DNA of 64,000 nt from Methylobacterium nonmethylotrophicum (GTDB lineage Bacteria; Pseudomonadota; Alphaproteobacteria; Rhizobiales; Beijerinckiaceae): positions 1 through 64,000 of the forward strand of contig NZ_SRLB01000022.1 of assembly GCF_004745635.1 (NCBI RefSeq), read 5' to 3'. A program made the position numbers and the translations under genes. The first letter of the stretch is position 1, and each line of letters opens with the position of its first letter. Under the pieces are notes generated by a model. The model made no database searches and had not been told where the DNA came from. It saw nothing but the letters and a program-made list of their open reading frames with translations. Positions 34,195 through 42,008 of this stretch are shown here, one piece after another.

Positions 34195-34764
34195 CACCAC
34201 GGCGACGAGGTAGCGGCAGGGGCGCTCGCTCCGGTTGGCGAAGGTGCAGTCGGCCGGGGGGCCGAGGGCCAGGCAGTCGCCGGCCTCGAGCACGTGGATG
34301 GCCTCGCCCTCCAGGAACGTCAGGGTGCCGTCGAGCATCCAGATCATCTGGCGCAGGAACGCGTAGGAGGCCGCCGGGTACGAGACCGCGGCGCCCGCCG
34401 GCAGTTCCACCTCGGTCAGGTCGAGGGGGTTCTCCGCCGCGGGGGCGAGGTGCGGCGAGACCTGCCGCCGGCGGTAGCCGGTGGCCGGGTCGATCCAGAC
34501 CGGCTGCGCCGCCTGCCGGCTGACCTGGCCGGTCTCGCCCTCCGCCCGCGCCAGCAGGGTCGAGAGGGTGAGCCCGAAGGCGCCCGAGAGGCGGCCGAGC
34601 AGGATCGCGGTCGGGCTCGCCTCGCCGCGCTCGACCTTGCTGATCATCGCCTTCGAGACCCCGGAGCGGGCGGCGAGGTCGGACAGCGACCAGCCCCGCG
34701 CCTCGCGCTCCAGCCGCAGCCGGCGCGCGAGGCCGTCCGTCGGGTCGGGGGCGGGAGTCGGCAT
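34183..34764 (-). CDS. XRE-family regulator with cupin domain
   Basis: This 193-residue regulator has an N-terminal HTH (WSLSDLAARSGVSKAMISKV, then ERGEASPTAILLGRLSGAFG) and a C-terminal cupin domain for small-ligand sensing (LDGTLTFLEGEAIHVLEAGD). This PuuR-like architecture usually represses a nearby transport or catabolic gene, but none stands out here. It starts at 34764. A second ATG lies 18 bp upstream. Its 3' end is embedded in a tandem repeat. Confidence 0.87.
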   Translation of the reverse strand: MPTPAPDPTDGLARRLRLEREARGWSLSDLAARSGVSKAMISKVERGEASPTAILLGRLSGAFGLTLSTLLARAEGETGQVSRQAAQPVWIDPATGYRRRQVSPHLAPAAENPLDLTEVELPAGAAVSYPAASYAFLRQMIWMLDGTLTFLEGEAIHVLEAGDCLALGPPADCTFANRSERPCRYLVAVVRQR

Positions 34765-34989
34765 GCCGCCAGCATACGGCATCGCCGCGCCGGTTGGACA
34801 CCCGTCCGGCGGACCGTCCCCGGGTGATCCGCGGTGCGGTTCATGCCGCTGCGGCAGGCCGCAAGAGGGGATGGGCGACCATCCCCAGGTTTTTCATCTA
34901 AGTCTTTGTCGCGGACGCACTTTCCGCCCAATCGCGTGCATACTGCCCGGATCGCGCCGGGGGGATGCGCGGAAGCGAGGCGGTGACGC

Positions 34990-35955
34990 GTGCGGGACGG
35001 AAGCGGGCGATATGGGCTCGGCCTGGCGGCGCTCGCGGCGGTCGCGATCCCGCTCGCCGTGATCGTCGCCCTCCATCCGCGCGTCGGCCTGCTCCGCTCG
35101 GCGACCGAGACGGTCACGCCCCCGGTCCGCACCCCGGAGATGCCGGCGGACAGCCCGGCCCGGCCGGCGGTCCCCGCGCGGGCCTGTCCGGTCTGCCCTG
35201 CCGCTCCCGCACCGGCCGATCCCGGCCCGGTCGCGGTCCGGGATGCGGGGCAGGAGGGGCCGGACACCCGGGTGCCCGGCAAGCAACCGCCCGGCAGCCA
35301 GAGTCCCGGCACGGCCGTGCCGCCCTCGCAGGTCCCGGACACGAGGGTCCCGAGCCGCCCGGTACCGGAGATCCAGGTTCCGGACGTGACGGCCGAGCGC
35401 GCCGCCCAGCGCGCGCGGCTGATCGGCTGGACCGCCCATCCCGACCGGGTCGCGGGCTCCGCCGCCGCCCTGGACCTGATCGGCCTCGTCTTCACCGCGC
35501 CCCGGGACACGAGCGCCGGCTACCGGCCCCTCGCCCTCGACCTGTCCGGCGCGCCGGACCGCGCCGTGGTCGTGCTGGCCGAGCAGCCCGTGACCCTCAC
35601 CCTGGCGACGACCCCGCCCGACCGCGTCGCGGCGCTCGGCGTCGAATCGAGCGCCGCCTTCTCGGTCGCCGAAGGCCGCCCCGGCCTGCTCGCGGGCTTC
35701 CGCGCCCTGCCCTTCGGCGCCTCGGAGGTCGCCCCGGTGCTCGATCCCCTGCGGGTCGGCCCCGGGACCCTGCGGGATGCCTGCGCCGCCCTGCGGCTCT
35801 GGGCGACGCAGTTCGGCCTGCCGCTCCGGCAGGCCCGCTACACCCTGATCGAGAACCCGACCCGGATCGCGCTCGCGGGCGAGGCCCTGCAGAGCGACGG
35901 GGCCCCCCGCGGCCGCGTCTCCGGTCGGCGGCTCGCCCGCCTCTGCCGGGTGTGA
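34990..35955 (+). CDS. Hypothetical protein with N-terminal membrane anchor and proline-rich linker
   Basis: This 321-residue protein has one membrane segment (GLAALAAVAIPLAVIVAL, about 11-28), a long proline-rich linker with repeated PDTRVP/PGT patterns (about 45-130), and a folded C-terminal domain (about 135-321, with RLIGWTAHPDRVAGSAAALD and RDACAALRLWATQFGLPL). The topology suggests a periplasmic domain held off the membrane. The start is GTG at 34990. No family is recognised. A strong hairpin follows the stop. Confidence 0.65.
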   Translation: MRDGSGRYGLGLAALAAVAIPLAVIVALHPRVGLLRSATETVTPPVRTPEMPADSPARPAVPARACPVCPAAPAPADPGPVAVRDAGQEGPDTRVPGKQPPGSQSPGTAVPPSQVPDTRVPSRPVPEIQVPDVTAERAAQRARLIGWTAHPDRVAGSAAALDLIGLVFTAPRDTSAGYRPLALDLSGAPDRAVVVLAEQPVTLTLATTPPDRVAALGVESSAAFSVAEGRPGLLAGFRALPFGASEVAPVLDPLRVGPGTLRDACAALRLWATQFGLPLRQARYTLIENPTRIALAGEALQSDGAPRGRVSGRRLARLCRV

Positions 35956-35965
35956 GGATGCGAGA

Positions 35966-35991
35966 GCGCCGGCCCCTCGCGGGGCCGGCGC
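35966..35991 (+). terminator. Hairpin after the membrane-anchored hypothetical gene
   Basis: An 11-bp perfect stem GCGCCGGCCCC / GGGGCCGGCGC with a TCGC loop lies 10 bp after the stop. There is no T-run, so it may be a stability hairpin or a weak terminator. Confidence 0.6.
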
Positions 35992-36075
35992 CTCATGCCT
36001 CTTGCGCCGTCGCATCGACGCGACGGCATTCGGTGCACCGATGCCTGCGGCGCGGGACCCATCCGGGCTCGGCCG

Positions 36076-36105
36076 GCGCCGTCGAGCGAGTCCGCTCGAC
36101 GGCGC
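36076..36105 (-). terminator. Hairpin at the 3' side of the Do-type protease gene
   Basis: A 13-bp perfect stem GCGCCGTCGAGCG / CGCTCGACGGCGC with a 4-base loop sits between convergent genes, 24 bp beyond the protease stop. It has no T-run in either direction. Confidence 0.55.
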
Positions 36106-36129
36106 GGCGGCATCTTCAGGCCTGACCGA

Positions 36130-37674
36130 TCAGCCGTTCTTGCTCTGCAGGCCGATGGCCACGAAGCGGGTGCCCTTGTCGTTCCTGACCCGCATCAGCA
36201 CCGCCTTGCGGCCGTCGCTCTCCGCGGCGCGGATGCGGGCGGCGACGTCGGAGAGGCTCGAGACCGGCTGGCCGCCGACGTCCAGGATGACGTCGCCCTC
36301 CTGGATGCCCTTGGCCGCCGCCGGGCCGTCCGGATCGACGCTCACCACCGCGACGCCCTCGCGGCCGGCCCCGACCGCGTCGGCAGGCGCCAGGCCGAGG
36401 CCGAGCCGCGGCTGGCTGTCGCCCCGCCGGCTGCCCCGATCCTCGAGGCTCGCCAACTTGGTGTCGTTCGGCAGCGAGCCGAGGGTGACCTGGGCGGTCT
36501 CGCTCTTGCCCCCGCGCAGGTAGGCGAGGTCGACCCTGGTGCCGGGCTTCATCGCGGCGATCCTGCGCGAGAGCTCGCGGGCGTCGCTCACGGGATCGCC
36601 GTTCACCGCCTGGACCACGTCGCCGGACTTCAGCCCAGCCTTCGCGGCGGGGGTGCCGTCCTGGGCGCTCGTCACCAGGGCGCCCCTGGCCTTGTCGAGG
36701 CCGAGGCCGTCGGCGATGTCCTTCGTCACCGGCTGGATCTGGAGACCCAGGTAGCCGCGGGCGACCTTGCCGTCGGCGCGCAGCTGGTCGACCACCGCCT
36801 GCACGGTCTCGGAGGGAATCGCGAAGGCGAGGCCGACATTGCCGCCGGACGGCGAGGCGATCGCGGTGTTGACGCCCACCACCTCGCCGTTGACGTTGAA
36901 GGTGGGACCGCCCGAGTTGCCCTTGTTGATCGGCGCGTCGATCTGCAGGAAGTCGTCGTAGGGGCCCGCCCCGATGTCGCGGCCGCGGGCCGAGACGATG
37001 CCGGCGGTGACGGTACCGCCGAGGCCGAACGGGTTGCCGATCGCCACCACCCAGTCGCCGACCTGCGGCGCGCCGTGCGACAGCTTCACGTAAGGGAACG
37101 GACCGCCGTCGGTGACCTTGAGCAGCGCGAGATCGGTCTTCGGATCGGTGCCGATGATCTTGGCGTCCAGCGTGCGGCCGTCGTCGAGGGTGACCTCGAC
37201 CGACTTGGCGTTGCTCACGACATGGTTGTTGGTCACCACGTAGCCGTCGCCGGTGATGAAGAAGCCCGACCCCTGCGCCGCGCCGCCGCCGTGGCGCTGC
37301 GGGCGCTGCATGTTCGGGCCGCCCTCGCCGAAGCGGCGGAAGAACTCGCGCAGCTGCGGCGGCACGGTCTGGAGGTTCTGCTGACCGCCATCCTCGTCGT
37401 CGGAGGCGTCGTCCTTGAGCTTCACCTTCACCGAGACGACGCCGGGCTTCACCCGGTTGACGATCGGCGCGAAGCTGCCCGGCGGGTGCTCGGGGGCGGT
37501 GATCGGGGTCTGCGGCAGGGCCTGGGCGAAGGCCGGGGTGCTCGGCGGCACGAAGGCGGTGCCCAGCGCTCCGGTGGCCACCAGGGTCACGGCGGCCACG
37601 GAGGCGAGGGCCTTGCGGTGGAAGCGGCGGGTCTCGCGGGAGGTCTCGCGGGAGGTCTCGGAGGTCTGGGGCAT
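36130..37674 (-). CDS. degP: Do-family (DegP/HtrA) periplasmic serine endoprotease
   Basis: This 514-residue HtrA protease has an N-terminal export segment (ALASVAAVTLVATGALGTAF), a trypsin-like domain with the full triad (TNNHVV, TDLALLKV, INKGNSGGPTF), and two C-terminal PDZ domains (DGTPAAKAGLKSGDVVQAV and DPDGPAAAKGIQEGDVIL). It degrades or chaperones misfolded envelope proteins. The N-terminus has a 12-bp duplication (37631-37654) encoding SRET twice. It is transcribed alone and converges with the anchored hypothetical gene. Confidence 0.93.
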   Translation of the reverse strand: MPQTSETSRETSRETRRFHRKALASVAAVTLVATGALGTAFVPPSTPAFAQALPQTPITAPEHPPGSFAPIVNRVKPGVVSVKVKLKDDASDDEDGGQQNLQTVPPQLREFFRRFGEGGPNMQRPQRHGGGAAQGSGFFITGDGYVVTNNHVVSNAKSVEVTLDDGRTLDAKIIGTDPKTDLALLKVTDGGPFPYVKLSHGAPQVGDWVVAIGNPFGLGGTVTAGIVSARGRDIGAGPYDDFLQIDAPINKGNSGGPTFNVNGEVVGVNTAIASPSGGNVGLAFAIPSETVQAVVDQLRADGKVARGYLGLQIQPVTKDIADGLGLDKARGALVTSAQDGTPAAKAGLKSGDVVQAVNGDPVSDARELSRRIAAMKPGTRVDLAYLRGGKSETAQVTLGSLPNDTKLASLEDRGSRRGDSQPRLGLGLAPADAVGAGREGVAVVSVDPDGPAAAKGIQEGDVILDVGGQPVSSLSDVAARIRAAESDGRKAVLMRVRNDKGTRFVAIGLQSKNG

Positions 37675-37888
37675 CGGGTTTCTGGGCTCCCTCTGGCGGG
37701 CCGCGCTCGCGGCCGGTCGATGGGACCATTATGGTTTTCGGGCCTGACCGGCCCGTGGCCCGAAGATTACGGTTTGGTCAGGCACCGGACCGTCTGTCGC
37801 TCGCGTCGCCGGCCGGAACGCCCGGCGCGGCTCGGGCTTGACGCAGGGCCCCCGCCCCGATCCCCTCCCGACAGGACAAGAGCCTCCC

Positions 37889-38059
37889 ATGGACGTCGTC
37901 GTCTCGGTCATCTCGCTGCTGCTGGTGCTCGTGCTGATCGCCCGGGGCGTGCCGGGCCGCAACCTCCTGGTCGTGCTCGCCGTCGCCCTCGCGGTGGTGG
38001 TGCTGGTGGTCGGGATCGAGCGGGCGGGCCTGTGGCCCGACTCGTTCCACACCCGCTGA
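37889..38059 (+). CDS. Small membrane protein, 56 aa
   Basis: A 56-residue protein of two hydrophobic segments (SVISLLLVLVLIARGV and NLLVVLAVALAVVVLVVGI). An acceptable AGGA site precedes the ATG. It lies 12 bp upstream of the deformylase-like gene and may be co-transcribed. No function is known. Confidence 0.6.
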   Translation: MDVVVSVISLLLVLVLIARGVPGRNLLVVLAVALAVVVLVVGIERAGLWPDSFHTR

Positions 38060-38071
38060 GGCGAATCCCCG

Positions 38072-38569
38072 ATGCCCGTCCGCCCGCTGGTGCTCTACCC
38101 GGACCCGCGCCTGCGCCTCGCCGTGCCGCCGGTCGCCGCCTTCGACGCCGCCCTGCGCGCCGTGGCCGACGACCTGACGGAGACGCTGCTCGCCGTCTCG
38201 GCCCTCGGCCTCACCGGGCCCCATATCGGCTTGGCCGTGCGGCTCACGGTGATCCGGGCCGGGCTCGACCTCGCGCCGCGCCTCTACGTCAATCCGGAGC
38301 TGGTCTGGACCTCGCCCGAGACCGCCCGCCACCGCGAGGGCAGCGTGTCGATGCCCGGCGTCGACGAGGAGGTCGAGCGCCCGGCCCGGGTGCGGCTGCG
38401 CTTCCGCGACCTCGACGGGGCGGAGCACGAGGCCGAGGAGGAGGGCTTTGCCGCCGCCTGCCTGCAGCACGAGATCGACCAGCTCGACGGCGTGTTCTGG
38501 ATCGAGCGGCTGTCGCGCCTCAAGCGCGAGCGGGTGCTCAAGCGCTACGCCAAGGGGCGGCGCGGCTGA
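38072..38569 (+). CDS. Degenerate peptide-deformylase-like protein
   Basis: This 165-residue protein aligns along the peptide deformylase fold, but key residues of all three motifs are changed. Motif I reads GLTGPH (46-51), with His for the oxyanion Gln. Motif II reads EGSVS (89-93), with Ser for the metal-binding Cys. Motif III reads HEIDQ (133-137), with Gln for the second metal-binding His. Two of three iron ligands are therefore lost, and deformylase activity is unlikely. A housekeeping def gene must lie elsewhere. It may have another role, for example peptide or nascent-chain binding, but nothing here shows which. Confidence 0.88.
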   Translation: MPVRPLVLYPDPRLRLAVPPVAAFDAALRAVADDLTETLLAVSALGLTGPHIGLAVRLTVIRAGLDLAPRLYVNPELVWTSPETARHREGSVSMPGVDEEVERPARVRLRFRDLDGAEHEAEEEGFAAACLQHEIDQLDGVFWIERLSRLKRERVLKRYAKGRRG

Positions 38570-38731
38570 GGGCGGCGGGACGCCTCGACCGAAGCCTTAA
38601 CCGCGCCGGCCGCAGGCTGCAGGATCCCCGCCACGGGATCCCGCCATGCCGGAACGGCAGGCCGAGCCTGGCCGTTATCTGCTCAACTTGGACCGCCCCC
38701 CGCGGACCCCATCCTTCCCGAAAGGACGCCG

Positions 38732-39016
38732 ATGCGCCCCCTCCTGATTCCGGCCGCCGTGCTGGCGGCCACGCTCCTTGCTCCCCTGGCGGCCTCCGCC
38801 CAGCCGGGCCCGTACCGCTACGGCCCGCGCGACATCGACGCCACCGGAACGGTCGGCGGCCGCGCGCCGTGGTCCGCGCCCTGGGTGTACGACACGGGCG
38901 GCGACAACGACCGCCGCCCCGAGCTCCCCGCCTACCAGCAGGGCGGCGGCCAGCAGACCGGCGGTCCGGCGCGCAACCTGCTGCCGGATGACGGGCTGCA
39001 CATCGTTCCGCGCTGA
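38732..39016 (+). CDS. Small exported protein, 94 aa
   Basis: A 94-residue protein with a signal peptide (AAVLAATLLAPLAASA, then QPG) and a mature part rich in Gly, Pro, Tyr and Asp (RAPWSAPWVYDTGGDNDRRP). It is probably an extended envelope protein. It is transcribed alone on the plus strand and has a GAAAGGA-like ribosome site. No family is recognised. Confidence 0.6.
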   Translation: MRPLLIPAAVLAATLLAPLAASAQPGPYRYGPRDIDATGTVGGRAPWSAPWVYDTGGDNDRRPELPAYQQGGGQQTGGPARNLLPDDGLHIVPR

Positions 39017-39115
39017 TCCGGGATCCCGGCGGCTCGGCGCCGGACCTGCGGCGAGCGTGGCCGCGTCAGGGCGGCGGCGGTCGTCCCCCGCACCCCGGCA
39101 GGCGCGCGTCTCCGG

Positions 39116-40012
39116 TCAGCCGCGGGGGGCGAGAAGGACGGCGGCGATGCCGAGCGTCGACAGGCCGAGACCGAGGGCCGAGAGCGGGGCCGGCATCTCG
39201 CCGAGCAGCCAGATGCCCTCCACCATGGCCAGGGCCGGCACCAGGGCGGCGAAGCAGGCGCCGACCGGCGCGCCCAGCAGGAGGACGGCCCTGCTGTAGC
39301 AGAACAGGGCCACCACCGACACGAGGGCGCCCTGGTACAGCGCCTGGCCCGCGAGGCCCGGCCAGGGATGATGCAGGACCGCGAAGCCCCGGACCGCCAG
39401 GTAGGGCAGCCCGTAGACGATCAGCGAGGCGGCGGAGACGGCCGCCGTCGCCACCCAGGCATCGAGCCCCGACCGCTTCGCCGTCACGGTGTAGAGCGCC
39501 CACAGCGCGCCGCCGCCGACGAACAGCCCGAGGGCCGACGCCTGGTCCGAACGCCCGGCGATCAGGGCCGATGCGGCGACCGCGCTGCCGACGCCGATCG
39601 CCGCGATGCCGCCGAGCTGCCAGCGGCCCGGTCGCTCGCCCAGGATCCAGATCCCGAGGCAGGCGGAGAACAGCACCATGCTCGTCGGGGTGAGCACCGC
39701 GAACAGCGCCACCGGCGCCCGGGCCAGCCCGCCCGACACGACGAGGATGTAGGGCGCGCCGATGCCGAGGGTGAGCAGGCCGGTCAGCCGCCAGTCGGGC
39801 CACCCGGCCCGCACCAGGACCGGGACGGTCAGGAGCGCGGCGACGGCGAACCGCACGAAGGTCACGTCGTACAGGTCGAGCCCGGAACCGGTCACGCCGA
39901 ACCGCGTGACCACCGGGAAGCCGCCCCAGATCAGGGCGGCAGCCAGGCCGTAGAGCGAGCCCGCCACCCGTGCCGAGGTCACGCGCGTCGAGGTCATGCG
40001 GTCCGTCGTCAT
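39116..40012 (-). CDS. EamA/DMT-family transporter
   Basis: This 298-residue membrane protein has ten hydrophobic segments in two EamA repeats (GLAAALIWGGFPVVTRFG starts the first, YQGALVSVVALFCYSRAVLL lies in the second). Such transporters usually export metabolites or drugs. It is divergent from a TetR regulator across a promoter that contains a three-half-site palindrome, so it is very probably the regulator's target. The substrate is unknown. Confidence 0.88.
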   Translation of the reverse strand: MTTDRMTSTRVTSARVAGSLYGLAAALIWGGFPVVTRFGVTGSGLDLYDVTFVRFAVAALLTVPVLVRAGWPDWRLTGLLTLGIGAPYILVVSGGLARAPVALFAVLTPTSMVLFSACLGIWILGERPGRWQLGGIAAIGVGSAVAASALIAGRSDQASALGLFVGGGALWALYTVTAKRSGLDAWVATAAVSAASLIVYGLPYLAVRGFAVLHHPWPGLAGQALYQGALVSVVALFCYSRAVLLLGAPVGACFAALVPALAMVEGIWLLGEMPAPLSALGLGLSTLGIAAVLLAPRG

Positions 40013-40150
40013 GCGACCTCCGTCGCTCCGATCGATGCAGGGCCGGCGGGCATCTCCCTCGATCCACCGCGGCCGCGCGGATCGCCGGGTGAGCCCCTGC
40101 CTGCGATGCCGCGTCGCGCCGGCCGGGCATGCATGTTATCTTAGGCAAGA

Positions 40151-40175
40151 ATGTCAAACTTGACATTGATGTCAA
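40151..40175. promoter_or_regulatory. TetR operator between regulator and EamA exporter
   Basis: Three alternating half-sites, ATGTCAA (40151-40157), TTGACAT (40160-40166) and ATGTCAA (40169-40175), with 2-bp spacers, form two overlapping perfect 16-bp palindromes. They lie 26 bp before the TetR start. The middle half-site also resembles a -35 box, so binding would block transcription. Confidence 0.75.
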
Positions 40176-40200
40176 GAATGAACCGCGCGGGTCGGGGAAG

Positions 40201-40779
40201 ATGGTGGGCGTCCGGCAGTTTGATGAGCAGGCGGTCCTCGAACGGGCGCTCGCGCTGTTCTGGCGGCAGGGGCCGGCCGCGACGTCGATGCCCGCTCTCG
40301 CCCAGGCGACGGGGGTGCAGCGCGGCTCGCTCTACAACGCCTACGGCGACAAGGAGGCCTTGTTCCTCAAGGCGTTCGACCTCTACGCGGCCCGCTTCCT
40401 GAGCGCCGTCGAGAACGGCCTGGTCGGTCGCGATGCGCGCGCGGTGCTCGAGCGCTTCTTCGAGGCCGCCATCGCCAACATGACCGCGGGGTCGCCCTCG
40501 CGCGGATGCCTGACGACCAAGACGGCCAATGACGGCAGCCTGGCCGAGCCGCGCATCCGCGAGCGGGTGCAAGGGCTGATCCGGGATCTCGAAGCCCTGG
40601 TCGCCGGTGCGCTCGCACCGCTCGAAGGCGAGCTGACGCTGTCCGTCGCCGAGACGGCGACCCTCGCCGTCGCCTTCACCCGCGGCCTCGCGGTGATGGA
40701 GCGCATCCACGGCGATCCCCCGCAGCTGCGGGCGACGGCCTCGGCCTTTGTCCGCGCGGTCACGCGGTCCGGGCCCTGA
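40201..40779 (+). CDS. TetR-family regulator
   Basis: This 192-residue regulator has a TetR HTH (TSMPALAQATGVQRGSLYNA, then YGDKEALFLKAF) and an all-helical C-terminal ligand domain with a RGCLTTKTAND segment typical of the branch with a TetR_C_16-like core. A GGGGAAG site precedes the ATG. A longer in-frame start would run through the operator and is unlikely. It probably represses itself and the divergent EamA exporter until a ligand binds. Confidence 0.88.
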   Translation: MVGVRQFDEQAVLERALALFWRQGPAATSMPALAQATGVQRGSLYNAYGDKEALFLKAFDLYAARFLSAVENGLVGRDARAVLERFFEAAIANMTAGSPSRGCLTTKTANDGSLAEPRIRERVQGLIRDLEALVAGALAPLEGELTLSVAETATLAVAFTRGLAVMERIHGDPPQLRATASAFVRAVTRSGP

Positions 40780-40789
40780 TCGTCGTCGG

Positions 40790-41749
40790 TCATGCCGGCG
40801 GCGCGCCGTCGCGCCCGGACCGCCGCACGCTCGCCCGCTCGCCGGCCTCGACGGCGCATTTGTCGGCGTGGATCGCCCGGTTGACCACCTGGAGGTTCGG
40901 CAGGCCCCAGTAGCCGAGGAGCTCGGGCCAGGGCCGCGCCCGCTCCTCGCGCCAGATCCGGTAGAGCGGCACCCGGTGGTCGACCTCGGCGCTGCGCAAA
41001 AGGCGCTTGCCGGACTGGGCGCAGCGGTGGCGCTGGCGGCGCTTGAGCACCTTCACGTGGTCGCTCGGGCCGGTCCAGAGCTTCCAGGCGGCCACGCAGG
41101 CAGCGTGCCACGACGCGTTGCGGTTGGGCGCGCCCGCCCCCCACAGGTCCCGGTGCCAGCCGAAGCGGTAGACCGGCTGGCCGCAGACGCAGCAATGCCC
41201 CTTGCCCCGGGCGTAGGGCGCCTCGCGGAACGGCGCCGGCGGCATCCGGAAGCTGAAGGCGAGGCCGGCCTCCGCATCCTCCGTCCCGAGGTCCGCCCCG
41301 GCCGCGCCGAGGCGGAGAGGAGCGGGGCGCCGGGGATCCGGGCGCCAGGTCCCGAGGCGCCAGGTCCCGAGGCGCCAGGTCCAGCCTTCCGGCTGGCCCG
41401 ATTGCGCCGCCAGCGCCCGCGCCAGCCGGTCGGCCCGCAGGATGTGGTGGCGCCAGTAGCTCTCGACGGCGAGCCGCGGCGTCGGCGGCACCAGCGGCCG
41501 CGAGAGCGCGTGGCGCAGGACCGGGGCCGGGAAGACGGCCGGCAGGGACTTCTCGAGGCGCGCCCGGGCCGCGCCGTTGCGCGCCTCCCGCCAGAGGGAG
41601 GCGGCCGAGGGCGGCCCGTCCGCCGGATCGCCCGCCGTCCCGGACACGGATCCGCTCGTCACCGCCCTTGGGGTCTTCTCCCCCGACGGGGTCTTCTCCC
41701 CCGACGGGGTCTTGCCCGTCGCTGTCGCCTTGGCCGCTCGCTTCGCCAT
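40790..41749 (-). CDS. HNH-motif endonuclease-like protein
   Basis: This 319-residue protein ends in a zinc-associated HNH-type domain: CCVCG, HAACVAAWKLW, HRCAQSG and RSAEVDHRVPLYRIWREE, with NLQVVNRAIHADK after it, as in McrA-type HNH nucleases. The N-terminal half is variable. It contains two in-frame expansions: an 18-bp duplication (41673-41708, giving the TPSGEK repeat) and a 15-bp triplication (41341-41380, giving the WRLGT repeat). The substrate is unknown. It stands alone with no methyltransferase nearby, so there is no evidence of a restriction system. Confidence 0.75.
   Translation of the reverse strand: MAKRAAKATATGKTPSGEKTPSGEKTPRAVTSGSVSGTAGDPADGPPSAASLWREARNGAARARLEKSLPAVFPAPVLRHALSRPLVPPTPRLAVESYWRHHILRADRLARALAAQSGQPEGWTWRLGTWRLGTWRPDPRRPAPLRLGAAGADLGTEDAEAGLAFSFRMPPAPFREAPYARGKGHCCVCGQPVYRFGWHRDLWGAGAPNRNASWHAACVAAWKLWTGPSDHVKVLKRRQRHRCAQSGKRLLRSAEVDHRVPLYRIWREERARPWPELLGYWGLPNLQVVNRAIHADKCAVEAGERASVRRSGRDGAPPA
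41341..41380. repeat. 15-bp tandem repeat in the HNH gene
   Basis: GCGCCAGGTCCCGAG occurs exactly at 41341-41355 and 41356-41370, with a partial third copy to 41380. It encodes the WRLGT repeat in frame. Confidence 0.9.
41673..41708. repeat. 18-bp tandem duplication in the HNH gene
   Basis: GTCTTCTCCCCCGACGGG occurs exactly at 41673-41690 and 41691-41708, followed by the start of a third unit. It encodes the TPSGEK repeat near the N-terminus. Confidence 0.9.
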
Positions 41750-42008
41750 GCCGGTCCCGAATCGGCCGCACCGGCCGTCGCCAGGGCATAGCGCCGGAGC
41801 GTCGCCGCACCAACCGGGAGGCCGATCCGGCCGGACAGGTATTCGATCCCGCAACGTGACCTGCCGGACTGATTGCATGGTCGCGAAGTCATGCCGTGCG
41901 GCGGCGAGATGCCGGCGAAGCGGTCGCGTCGGACCGGAATCAATAAATGTTAACCCTACCGCAAGAGAGTTCGCGTTAGCGCTGCGCCAGGATCGAGGAG
42001 ACTCACCG

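Noticed and set aside
40790..41749. A restriction system around the HNH gene
   Set aside because: No methyltransferase, specificity or helicase gene is nearby. HNH alone does not support restriction.
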